This document shows, piece by piece, positions 1-5,887 of a stretch of 9,068 nt of DNA. The notes below the pieces were generated by a model. The model was not told the origin of the DNA, ran no database searches, and saw only the letters and a program-made list of their open reading frames with translations. Both the position numbers and the translations under genes were made by a program. Numbering within the stretch: the first letter of the stretch is position 1; the number at the start of each line of letters is the position of its first letter. This stretch comes from Sphingomonadales bacterium (GTDB taxonomy: Bacteria; Pseudomonadota; Alphaproteobacteria; Sphingomonadales; Sphingomonadaceae), in the NCBI GenBank assembly GCA_004292705.1, contig RDXA01000421.1, forward strand, positions 1 through 9,068, written 5' to 3'.

Positions 1-1
1 G

Positions 2-499
2 CAGGTCGGCGTCACGCAGGGCGCGGTCGTGCCTTACGTCCACAACGCGGCTGCTGACGGCCTCGGCAAGATCGGCGTGCTGGTCGCGCTGGAATCGGAT
101 GCCGATGCCGACACCCTCAACGCGCTCGGCAAGGACATCGCCCAGCACGCCGCCGCGATGTTCCCGCAGGCGCTCGACGCTGACGGCCTCGACGCCGAAG
201 TGATCGAGCGCGAGCGCAAGATCGCCGCCGAAAAGGCTGCCGAAAGCGGCAAGCCCGCTGACGTGCAGGCCAAGATGGTCGAAGGCGCGGTGAAGAAGTT
301 CGCCAAGGAAAACGCGCTGCTCAGCCAGATTTTCGTCAAGGATGGCAAGGCGACGGTCGAAGAATACATCGCCAAGGCCGCCAAGGACGCGGGTAAGTCG
401 ATCAAGCTGGTCGACTACGTGCGCTTCCAGCTCGGCGAAGGCATCGAGAAGGAAGAAGTCGATTTCGCCGCCGAAGTGGCCGCGACCCTCAAGGGCTGA
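2..499 (+). CDS. tsf: Elongation factor Ts, C-terminal part (5' end outside window)
   Basis: EF-Ts is the cytoplasmic guanine-nucleotide exchange factor that recycles EF-Tu-GDP to EF-Tu-GTP during translation. The reading frame is open from base 2 and ends at TGA 497-499, giving 165 visible residues. The full protein in this family is usually about 280-310 aa, so the N-terminal UBA-like domain and first core part are missing. Visible landmarks are GAVVPYVHN followed by GKIGVLVALES, a typical EF-Ts dimerisation/core segment. A Lys/Ala/Glu-rich helical region follows, then SQIFVKDGKATVEEYI and the C-terminal VDYVRFQLGEGIEKEEVDFAAEV, quoted here in two parts: VDYVRFQLGEG and IEKEEVDFAAEV. A GTG at base 29 falls within this continuous frame and is not the true start. 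In related genomes rpsB lies just upstream. A strong terminator follows 19 nt after the stop, so this gene ends its transcription unit. Confidence 0.97.
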   Translation, partial: QVGVTQGAVVPYVHNAAADGLGKIGVLVALESDADADTLNALGKDIAQHAAAMFPQALDADGLDAEVIERERKIAAEKAAESGKPADVQAKMVEGAVKKFAKENALLSQIFVKDGKATVEEYIAKAAKDAGKSIKLVDYVRFQLGEGIEKEEVDFAAEVAATLKG

Positions 500-518
500 C
501 CCTTCATTCAATCACATC

Positions 519-560
519 GAAAGCGGCCGTCGCAGCTCCCATGCTGTGGCGGCCGTTTTC
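519..560 (+). terminator. Intrinsic terminator after tsf
   Basis: An inverted repeat lies 19 nt past the tsf stop. Arm 522-536 (AGCGGCCGTCGCAGC) pairs with 543-557 (GCTGTGGCGGCCGTT) along all 15 positions, with three G-U wobbles and a 6-nt loop (TCCCAT). The three A at 520-522 can pair with T of the TTTT run at 556-559, and G519 with C560, which extends the stem further. A GC-rich stem running into a T-tract on the + strand is the classic Rho-independent form. The T-tract is short (4 T), so some readthrough into pyrH is possible. On the - strand there is no comparable T run, so the element looks directional. Confidence 0.85.
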
Positions 561-627
561 TTGAGCGCGCTTACCCTTTGCGAATTGCCGCTTTGCCCGT
601 TAAGTGCGCCCCACCCAGATTCCTGCC

Positions 628-631
628 GGAG
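628..631 (+). promoter_or_regulatory. Shine-Dalgarno of pyrH
   Basis: GGAG at 628-631 lies 12 nt before ATG 644. The spacing is somewhat long. It supports the ATG at 644 over the in-frame TTG at 578, which has no purine-rich site before it and lies just after the terminator stem. Confidence 0.55.
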
Positions 632-643
632 CTTAGCCGACCC

Positions 644-1363
644 ATGTCCTTGCCCACGATCAAGCGCGTTCTCCTGAAACTTTCGGGCGAAGTGCTGATG
701 GGCAATCAGCAGTTCGGGATTGACCCGGAATTCGTCGCAGAACTCGCCAAGGAAGTGAAAGCTGCGAAGGAAACCGGGCTCGAAATCTGCCTCGTGATCG
801 GCGGCGGCAATATCTTCCGCGGGATGGCGGGGGCGGCCAAGGGGATGGACCGGGCGCAGGCCGATTACATGGGTATGCTGGCGACCGTGATGAACGCGCT
901 CGCCATGCAGAATGCGCTGGAACAGCTCGGTGTGCAGACCCGCGTGCAGTCCGCGATCGAGATGGACAAGGTGTGCGAGCCGGTGATCCGCCGCCGCGCT
1001 GAACGACACCTTGAAAAAGGCCGGGTGGCGATCTTTGCCGCAGGCGTCGGCGCGCCCTATTTCACCACCGACAGCGGTGCGGCGTTGCGCGCGGCAGAAA
1101 TGAAGTGCGACGCTTTGCTCAAGGGCACCAGCGTGGATGGGGTCTATGACAGCGATCCCAAGCATAACCCGGATGCCGTGCGCTTCGATACCGTGACTTA
1201 CGACCGCGTGCTTGCCGACAATCTCAAGGTGATGGACGCCTCCGCTGTGGCGCTGTGCCGCGATAACAAGATACCGATTGTGGTCTTTTCGATCCGGGAA
1301 AAGGGCAACCTTGCCCGCGTGCTGGCGGGCGAGGGCGTACAGACCATTGTCCAAGACCTGTGA
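644..1363 (+). CDS. pyrH: UMP kinase (uridylate kinase)
   Basis: PyrH phosphorylates UMP to UDP with ATP in the cytoplasm and commits pyrimidines to UTP/CTP synthesis. The family is hexameric and belongs to the amino-acid-kinase fold, unlike eukaryotic UMP/CMP kinases. From ATG 644 the product is 239 aa, close to the E. coli enzyme (241 aa). Visible motifs are KLSGEVLMG (residues 12-20, phosphate-binding), VIGGGNIFRG (51-60, glycine-rich nucleotide/UMP loop), the ADYMGMLATVMNALA helix, GAPYFTTDSGAALRA, and GTSVDGVYDSDP, the ATP-binding region near the C-terminus. An in-frame TTG at 578 would add 22 residues with no family resemblance, so I chose the ATG directly before SLPTIKRVLLKLSGE. The gene lies between the tsf terminator and frr (36 nt downstream), an order conserved in most proteobacteria. 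I see no strong promoter in the 83 nt between terminator and start. Confidence 0.97.
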   Translation: MSLPTIKRVLLKLSGEVLMGNQQFGIDPEFVAELAKEVKAAKETGLEICLVIGGGNIFRGMAGAAKGMDRAQADYMGMLATVMNALAMQNALEQLGVQTRVQSAIEMDKVCEPVIRRRAERHLEKGRVAIFAAGVGAPYFTTDSGAALRAAEMKCDALLKGTSVDGVYDSDPKHNPDAVRFDTVTYDRVLADNLKVMDASAVALCRDNKIPIVVFSIREKGNLARVLAGEGVQTIVQDL

Positions 1364-1399
1364 CGATCAAGACAACTGAAAACCGAAGGAACCCCAGCC

Positions 1400-1957
1400 A
1401 TGCCGCAATATGACAAGGCCGATGTCGAGCGCCGGATGAAAGGCGCGGTGGAATCCTTGAAGAGCGATCTTCAGGGCCTGCGCACCGGCCGTGCCAACGC
1501 CAGCCTGCTCGATCCGGTGGTGGTCGAGGTCTATGGCTCGATGATGCCGCTGTCGCAGGTCGCGACCGTATCCGCGCCCGAGCCGCGGATGCTGAGTGTG
1601 CAGGTGTGGGACCGATCGAACATGACGGCGGTGGAGAAGGGCATTGCTCACGCCAACCTCGGTTTGAACCCGATCATCGACGGCCAGACCCTGCGCCTGC
1701 CAATCCCCGACCTCACGCAGGAGCGGCGCAAGGAGCTCGCCAAGCTCGCCGACCAGTATGGCGAGAAGGGCAAGATCGCGATCCGCAACGTGCGCCGCGA
1801 CGCGATGGAAAGTCTCAAGACCGACGAGAAGAAAAAGGATATCTCCGAGGACGACCGCAAGCGCGCGGAGGACGAAGTCCAGAAGCTGACCGATGCCCAC
1901 GTCAAGGACGCCGACGATGCGGTCGCCAAGAAGAAGCAGGAAATCCTGACGCAATAA
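1400..1957 (+). CDS. frr: Ribosome recycling factor
   Basis: RRF works with EF-G in the cytoplasm to split post-termination ribosomes from mRNA. The product is 185 aa, exactly the usual family length. The sequence shows the two expected domains. The three-helix-bundle parts are the N-terminal MKGAVESLKSDLQGLRTGRA segment and the C-terminal charged helices (roughly residues 110-185, with RKELAKLADQYGEKGKIAIRN quoted in part as RKELAKLADQYGEKGK). The small beta domain (about residues 30-105) contains ASLLDPVVVEVYGSMMPLSQ and ISVQ-like MLSVQVWDRS. The conserved RNVRRDAMESLK follows. An AAGGA at 1386-1390 lies 9 nt before ATG 1400, a good ribosome-binding site. The gene follows pyrH by 36 nt and precedes uppS by 16 nt, so co-transcription is likely. 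Nothing is odd about it. Confidence 0.98.
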   Translation: MPQYDKADVERRMKGAVESLKSDLQGLRTGRANASLLDPVVVEVYGSMMPLSQVATVSAPEPRMLSVQVWDRSNMTAVEKGIAHANLGLNPIIDGQTLRLPIPDLTQERRKELAKLADQYGEKGKIAIRNVRRDAMESLKTDEKKKDISEDDRKRAEDEVQKLTDAHVKDADDAVAKKKQEILTQ

Positions 1958-1973
1958 GCGCAGGCTTCGGATT

Positions 1974-2663
1974 GTGGGAACAGGCTTGGATCAATCGCGC
2001 GCCAGACATGTCGCCATCATCATGGATGGCAATGGCCGTTGGGCCAAGAAGCGGGCCCTCCCGCGCGCGGTCGGCCATCAGCGCGGCGTAGAGGCGGTGC
2101 GGCGGCTGGTGCGTGCGCTTGAGCCAACCGGGCTGGAATGCCTGACGCTCTATGCCTTCTCCTCGGAAAACTGGAAGCGACCGGACGAGGAAGTCGATGA
2201 CCTGATGAACCTGATGCGACGATTCATCAGATCAGACCTGCCCGAATTCGTCGCCAATAAGGTCAAGCTCAAGATCATCGGTGACTGGCAGTCACTCGCG
2301 CCCGATATCGTGGCCATGCTGGAGGACGCGCTGGCGCAGACCGCAAACGGCAACCAGACGCTGGCTGTGGCGCTCAATTATGGCGCCCAGCACGAAATCG
2401 CGCGCGCGGCGGCCAAGGCGGCGGCCAGTGGCGCGGTCAGTATCGAGACCATCGCCGCACATCTCGATACCGCCGATTTGCCGCCACTCGATCTCTTGAT
2501 CCGGACCAGCGGCGAGATCCGCCTGTCGAATTTCCTGTTGTGGCAGGCCGCCTATGCCGAGATGATTTTCGTCGATACGCTGTGGCCCGATTTCGAGCCT
2601 GCCCATCTGATGCAGGCGCTTGATGATTTTGCGCGGAGGGAGCGACGCTATGGCGGACGGTAA
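1974..2663 (+). CDS. uppS: Di-trans,poly-cis undecaprenyl-diphosphate synthase (GTG start)
   Basis: UppS condenses farnesyl diphosphate with eight isopentenyl diphosphates into C55 undecaprenyl diphosphate, the carrier lipid for peptidoglycan and other surface glycans. It acts in the cytoplasm at the inner membrane. Motifs of the cis-prenyltransferase family are complete: HVAIIMDGNGRWAKKR (residues 12-27) with catalytic Asp18, FSSENWKRP (62-70), NYGAQHEI (135-142), and LLIRTSGEIRLSNFLLWQ (174-191) with diphosphate-binding Arg177 and Arg183. The length of 229 aa is slightly below E. coli (253 aa) but normal for this group. No ATG lies at the N-terminus. GTG 1974 has AGG at 1962-1964 nine bases upstream. 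TTG 1986, with GGGA at 1976-1979, is an alternative that would remove four residues. The 3' end overlaps cdsA by 14 nt, which suggests translational coupling. Confidence 0.95.
   Translation: MGTGLDQSRARHVAIIMDGNGRWAKKRALPRAVGHQRGVEAVRRLVRALEPTGLECLTLYAFSSENWKRPDEEVDDLMNLMRRFIRSDLPEFVANKVKLKIIGDWQSLAPDIVAMLEDALAQTANGNQTLAVALNYGAQHEIARAAAKAAASGAVSIETIAAHLDTADLPPLDLLIRTSGEIRLSNFLLWQAAYAEMIFVDTLWPDFEPAHLMQALDDFARRERRYGGR
2635..2639 (+). promoter_or_regulatory. Strong Shine-Dalgarno of cdsA inside uppS
   Basis: GGAGG at 2635-2639, inside the last codons of uppS, lies 10 nt before ATG 2650. It fixes the cdsA start there rather than at the in-frame ATGs at 2620 and 2623, which would extend the protein deeper into uppS. 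Confidence 0.7.
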
Positions 2664-3414
2664 TACGCGGGTGCGCGATCCACGCGCTGGCGTGTCCGAT
2701 CTGCCGGTGCGGTTCGCCTCGGCGATCGTCATGCTGGTGCTCGCCGGCGGGGCGCTGTGGCTGGGCGGCTGGTTCTGGACGGTGTTCGTCGCGCTGCTGG
2801 CGCTGGGGACGCTGTGGGAATGGAACAAGCTGGTTGGCCGCTTCGGCCTGACAGTGCTGACCGAGACAGTATGGTTCTTCGTCGGCGTCATCTACATCGG
2901 CGGCGCGGCGTTGGCGATGATGTCGGTAAGGAACGGACGGCAGATCCTGCCCGATCCGGAACTGGCTGGCTATGCGCCGTTGGGCGTGCTGGCGGGTTTC
3001 ATCTTGCCGATCATCGCAGTCGATGTCGGCGCCTATTTCGCTGGGAGAGCGATCGGCGGACCCAAAATCGCGCCGAAGATCAGTCCGGCCAAAACCTGGG
3101 CGGGGCTGGGCGGCGGGGCGAGCCTTTCGGCGCTTGTTTGCGTGGCGGTCGAGTTGCTGGATATCGGCCCTGCTGCGCTCGTGCCCGGTTACACCGTCGC
3201 CAGTCTCGGCATGGCGCTGCTGGCCGGGGCACTGATCGCAGTGATCGCGCAAGCGGGCGATTTTTTCGAAAGCTGGATGAAGCGGCGCGCGGGGGTGAAG
3301 GACTCGGGCAGCCTCATTCCGGGGCATGGCGGGCTGTTCGACCGGCTTGATGGCTTCATCGCAGTGTTCTTCGTGCTGTTTGTGATTGCCACACTGCCTG
3401 CTTTGCTGGGATGA
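2650..3414 (+). CDS. cdsA: Phosphatidate cytidylyltransferase (CDP-diacylglycerol synthase)
   Basis: CdsA is an inner-membrane enzyme that joins phosphatidic acid and CTP into CDP-diacylglycerol, the precursor of all major bacterial phospholipids. The product is 254 aa and very hydrophobic, with several membrane segments. These include about residues 16-37 and 38-55 (FASAIVMLVLAGGALWLGG, then FWTVFVALLALGTLWEW), further ones near 75-95 and 110-130, and the extreme C-terminus (FIAVFFVLFVIATLPALL). The diagnostic CDS-family signature lies at residues 208-234. It starts SWMKRR, contains VKDSGSLIPGHGG and ends FDRLD, with every key position present: Lys211, Arg212, Asp218, His226, Asp231 and Asp234. 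The start at 2650 overlaps uppS by 14 nt in another frame. The stop is 7 nt before dxr, so the genes form one packed transcript. Confidence 0.96.
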   Translation: MADGNTRVRDPRAGVSDLPVRFASAIVMLVLAGGALWLGGWFWTVFVALLALGTLWEWNKLVGRFGLTVLTETVWFFVGVIYIGGAALAMMSVRNGRQILPDPELAGYAPLGVLAGFILPIIAVDVGAYFAGRAIGGPKIAPKISPAKTWAGLGGGASLSALVCVAVELLDIGPAALVPGYTVASLGMALLAGALIAVIAQAGDFFESWMKRRAGVKDSGSLIPGHGGLFDRLDGFIAVFFVLFVIATLPALLG

Positions 3415-3421
3415 TGCGTTG

Positions 3422-4588
3422 ATGATGCGAACGCTCACTTTGCTCGGCGCAACCGGTTCGATCGGTGCATCGACGCTGGATCTGGTGCGGCGCAACCGTG
3501 CGGATTGGCAGATCGAGGCACTGACTGCGCAATGCAGTGCTGCCGAGCTTGCTGCGCTTGCTATCGAGTTTGGTGCCAAGTTGGCGGTCGTGGGCGACGA
3601 GACCTGCCTGCCCGAGCTGCGCGCGGCACTGGGCGGCAGCGGGATCGAGGCTGCGGGCGGGCGGCAGGCGCTGATCGAGGCGGCGGCCCGGCCGGTGGAC
3701 ATGACGGTCGCGGCGATCGTCGGTTGTGCCGGGCTCGCCCCAGTCATGGCGGCAGTGGAGCGCGGCGGCACTATCGCGCTCGCCAACAAGGAAGCGCTGG
3801 TTTCGGCAGGCGAGGTACTGATGCAGGCGGTGGCTCGCCATGGCGCGACGCTGCTGCCCACCGATTCCGAACACAATGCGATCTTCCAGTGTCTGTCCGC
3901 GGGCCGGATCGAGGATGTGGCGAAGATCACCCTCACTGCCAGCGGTGGCCCTTTGCGCACCTGGAGCGCCGAGCGGCTGCATGCTGCGACCCCGGCTGAG
4001 GCGGTTGCCCATCCCAACTGGTCGATGGGTGCGAAGATCAGCGTCGATAGCGCGACGATGATGAACAAGGGGCTCGAATATATCGAAGCCTACCACCTGT
4101 TCCCGGTCGGGCTCGACAAGCTGGGGATCGTCATTCACCCGCAAAGCGTGATCCACTCGATGGTCGAATTTCGCGACCGGTCGACCCTGGCGCAGCTTGG
4201 TCCTTCGGATATGCGCGTGCCGATTGCGTCGTGTCTCGCCTGGCCACACCGCATGGAAACACCGCTCAGCCCGCTCGATCTTGCTGCCATTGGCGAACTC
4301 ACTTTCTTCCCGCCGGATGAGAACCGCTTTCCTGCTACCCGGCTGGCCCGCGAGGCAATCCGCGCCGGAGGCTCGGCCCCCGCGATCTTGAACGCTGCCA
4401 ACGAAGTCGCGGTCGAAGCCTTCCTCACTGGTCAGATCAGGTTCACCCGGATTGCGGCATTGGTCGAGGAGACACTCGCACGCAGCAATGACGCGCCGCG
4501 CCCGGCCAGCCTTGAGGAAGTGCTGGTTGTCGATCAATCCGCGAGGCTGCAGGCCCTGAGCCTGCTGGAGACCAAAGCCCTTGTTTGA
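3422..4588 (+). CDS. dxr: 1-deoxy-D-xylulose-5-phosphate reductoisomerase
   Basis: Dxr (IspC) converts DXP to 2-C-methyl-D-erythritol 4-phosphate with NADPH and a divalent metal, the first committed step of the MEP isoprenoid pathway. It is cytoplasmic and is the target of fosmidomycin. The product is 388 aa, near the E. coli length (398). The NADPH-binding GATGSIG lies at residues 9-15. ALANKEALVSAGEVL is the linker/substrate region. PTDSEHNAIFQ carries the metal ligands Asp148 and Glu150, and SVDSATMMNKGLEYIEAYH carries Asn215, Lys216 and metal ligand Glu219. TASGGPLRTW and HPNWSMGAKI are also intact. All catalytic residues I can place are present. ATG 3422 (GGGA at 3408-3411, 10 nt upstream) and ATG 3425 are both possible starts and differ by one Met. 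The C-terminus overlaps rseP by 8 nt. Its product feeds UppS, encoded two genes upstream. Confidence 0.97.
   Translation: MMRTLTLLGATGSIGASTLDLVRRNRADWQIEALTAQCSAAELAALAIEFGAKLAVVGDETCLPELRAALGGSGIEAAGGRQALIEAAARPVDMTVAAIVGCAGLAPVMAAVERGGTIALANKEALVSAGEVLMQAVARHGATLLPTDSEHNAIFQCLSAGRIEDVAKITLTASGGPLRTWSAERLHAATPAEAVAHPNWSMGAKISVDSATMMNKGLEYIEAYHLFPVGLDKLGIVIHPQSVIHSMVEFRDRSTLAQLGPSDMRVPIASCLAWPHRMETPLSPLDLAAIGELTFFPPDENRFPATRLAREAIRAGGSAPAILNAANEVAVEAFLTGQIRFTRIAALVEETLARSNDAPRPASLEEVLVVDQSARLQALSLLETKALV
4567..4570 (+). promoter_or_regulatory. Shine-Dalgarno deciding the TTG start of rseP
   Basis: GGAG at 4567-4570, within dxr, lies 10 nt before TTG 4581. The first in-frame ATG (4605) has no purine-rich site before it and would remove the start of the first membrane segment, so TTG is preferred. 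Confidence 0.6.
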
Positions 4589-5702
4589 AGCACCTCCCTT
4601 CTGGATGTATGTCGCCGGCTTCCTGCTGCTGCTCGGGCCGCTCGTGACCGTGCATGAGCTCGGCCACCTGTTGGTTGGACGATTGTTCGGGGTGAGGGCC
4701 GAGGCATTTTCTGTCGGCTTCGGCAAGGAGCTCGCGGGATTTACCGATCGGCAGGGCACGCGCTGGAAGCTCTCGGCGCTGCCACTCGGCGGATATGTGC
4801 AGTTCAGGGGTGACATGAACCCTGCCAGCATCCCCGATCCCGACGCCCCGGTCGAGGAGGGCACCTTTCAGGCGGCAGCCCTGTGGAAACGCGCGTTGAT
4901 CGTAGCGGCGGGGCCAGTGACCAACATCATCGTCGCGCTGGTGATCTTTTTTGCCTTCAACCTTGCTTTCGGCAAACCGCTGCCGGTCGCGCCCGAGGAG
5001 GTCGGCACGGTGGCCGCCTTCACCGAGAATTCGCGTGCAAAGCAGGCAGGCTTTGCGGTGGGCGACCGGATCGTCGCAATCGACGGCGTGGCCATGACCA
5101 ATTGGCGCGAGATCCAGCAGACCATCATGCTCCAGCCTAACCACCGCTTCATCATCACAGTGATGCGCGACGGAGCACGGCGCGATCTGCCGGTTACGAC
5201 AGCGTCCGAACAGCTCACCGACAATTTCGGCAACAGCCAGACCGTCGGGCTGATCGGGATCAAAACGCTGGAAACCGCGGAGCGCTTTGCCCCGCTATCC
5301 ATTGGCGAGGCTGCGGTCATGGCCGCGCAGCAATGCCTCGATACGGGCCGCATGATGATCACCGGTATCGCCCAGATCATCCGCGGCGACCGCGCGTTCA
5401 GTGAGATGGGAGGTCCGCTCAAGATCGCCAAGTTCTCCGGCGAGCAAATGAGCCTCGGTCCGCTCAACTTCATCAGCCTCGCGGCGCTCATCTCGCTTAA
5501 TTTGGCATTCATCAATTTCTTGCCAATCCCTGCGCTGGATGGCGGGCACCTGATGTTCTATCTGGCCGAGGCGATCCGCCGCAAGCCGGTGGGGCCGCGG
5601 GCGACCGAGTGGGCCTATCGCACCGGGATCGCTCTGGTTCTGATGTTGATGGTGGTGGTAACGGTGAACGACATCGTCACGCTGCCGTTCTTCGGAAGTT
5701 GA
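4581..5702 (+). CDS. rseP: RseP-type site-2 zinc metalloprotease (M50), TTG start
   Basis: This is an inner-membrane intramembrane protease of family M50. In E. coli RseP cleaves the anti-sigma factor RseA; in Caulobacter the homologue MmpA cleaves the polarity factor PodJ. The substrate here is unknown. Membrane segment 1 (about residues 8-31) carries the zinc motif HELGH at 25-29 with catalytic Glu26. It is followed by KLSALPLGGYVQFRGDM, the membrane-associated beta region. Segment 2 spans about 104-131 and one PDZ domain about 141-205 (RAKQAGFAVGDRIVAIDG). Segment 3 (about 295-320) carries NFLPIPALDGG at 312-322 with metal ligand Asp320, and segment 4 (GIALVLMLMVVVTV) lies near the C-terminus. 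At 373 aa with one recognisable PDZ domain it is shorter than the two-PDZ E. coli protein (450 aa). The start overlaps dxr by 8 nt. The position before bamA is conserved in many proteobacteria. Confidence 0.95.
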   Translation: MFEAPPFWMYVAGFLLLLGPLVTVHELGHLLVGRLFGVRAEAFSVGFGKELAGFTDRQGTRWKLSALPLGGYVQFRGDMNPASIPDPDAPVEEGTFQAAALWKRALIVAAGPVTNIIVALVIFFAFNLAFGKPLPVAPEEVGTVAAFTENSRAKQAGFAVGDRIVAIDGVAMTNWREIQQTIMLQPNHRFIITVMRDGARRDLPVTTASEQLTDNFGNSQTVGLIGIKTLETAERFAPLSIGEAAVMAAQQCLDTGRMMITGIAQIIRGDRAFSEMGGPLKIAKFSGEQMSLGPLNFISLAALISLNLAFINFLPIPALDGGHLMFYLAEAIRRKPVGPRATEWAYRTGIALVLMLMVVVTVNDIVTLPFFGS

Positions 5703-5887
5703 CCGGCACGGTGGAAACGGGCGGTGGCGCGACACGCTCACGGCTTGATTGCGGTTGGCACATCGGGCAGAGGCGTCCATGGGGACGCAGGGTGCGCGAG
5801 GCGGGCGCGCAGTGGTATCTGGCAGGATCGCGCATCATGGGCCGCATGGCGTGTGGTGCACAGGGTTGAGAACGGGATTTTAGCTGC
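5703..5887. other. rseP-bamA intergenic region, no gene seen
   Basis: This 185-nt gap is the largest in the window. It holds a small perfect hairpin, GCGTCC (5773-5778), loop ATGG, GGACGC (5783-5788), without a T-tract, so it is not a convincing terminator. Open frames crossing it overlap rseP or bamA out of frame and show no recognisable protein or ribosome-binding site. I looked for sigma-70, heat-shock (CTTG-type) and ECF (GGAAC...GTT) promoter forms. A GGAAAC at 5713-5718 has no matching downstream element at 16-18 nt. A bamA promoter or a structured leader is possible from position alone but is not shown by the sequence. Confidence 0.5.

Noticed and set aside
578..643. Extended N-terminus for pyrH from TTG 578
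   Set aside because: The added 22 residues do not resemble PyrH, there is no Shine-Dalgarno before the TTG, and the ATG at 644 gives the normal family length.
2620..2649. Earlier cdsA starts at ATG 2620 and 2623
   Set aside because: The GGAGG at 2635-2639 is placed for ATG 2650. The extra ten residues would only translate uppS sequence out of frame.
3386..3421. Earlier dxr start inside cdsA
   Set aside because: The first codon there is not ATG, and the added residues precede the NADPH-binding strand that normally begins within a few residues of the start.
2437..4068. 543-codon open frame on the - strand opposite uppS, cdsA and dxr
   Set aside because: It crosses three well-supported + strand genes and their junctions. 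Its product is low-complexity, rich in Arg, Ala, Ser and Pro, with no family resemblance.
3356..4864. 502-codon open frame on the - strand opposite dxr and rseP
   Set aside because: It is antisense to two genes with intact catalytic motifs and shows no conserved protein features, so it is a base-composition artefact.
5773..5788. Hairpin GCGTCC/GGACGC as a terminator after rseP
   Set aside because: The stem is only 6 bp and is followed by GC-rich sequence with no T-tract.
5609..5869. 86-codon + strand frame over the rseP end and the gap
   Set aside because: Most of it overlaps rseP in another frame. There is no good ribosome-binding site, and the translation is Arg/Gly-rich without a recognisable domain.
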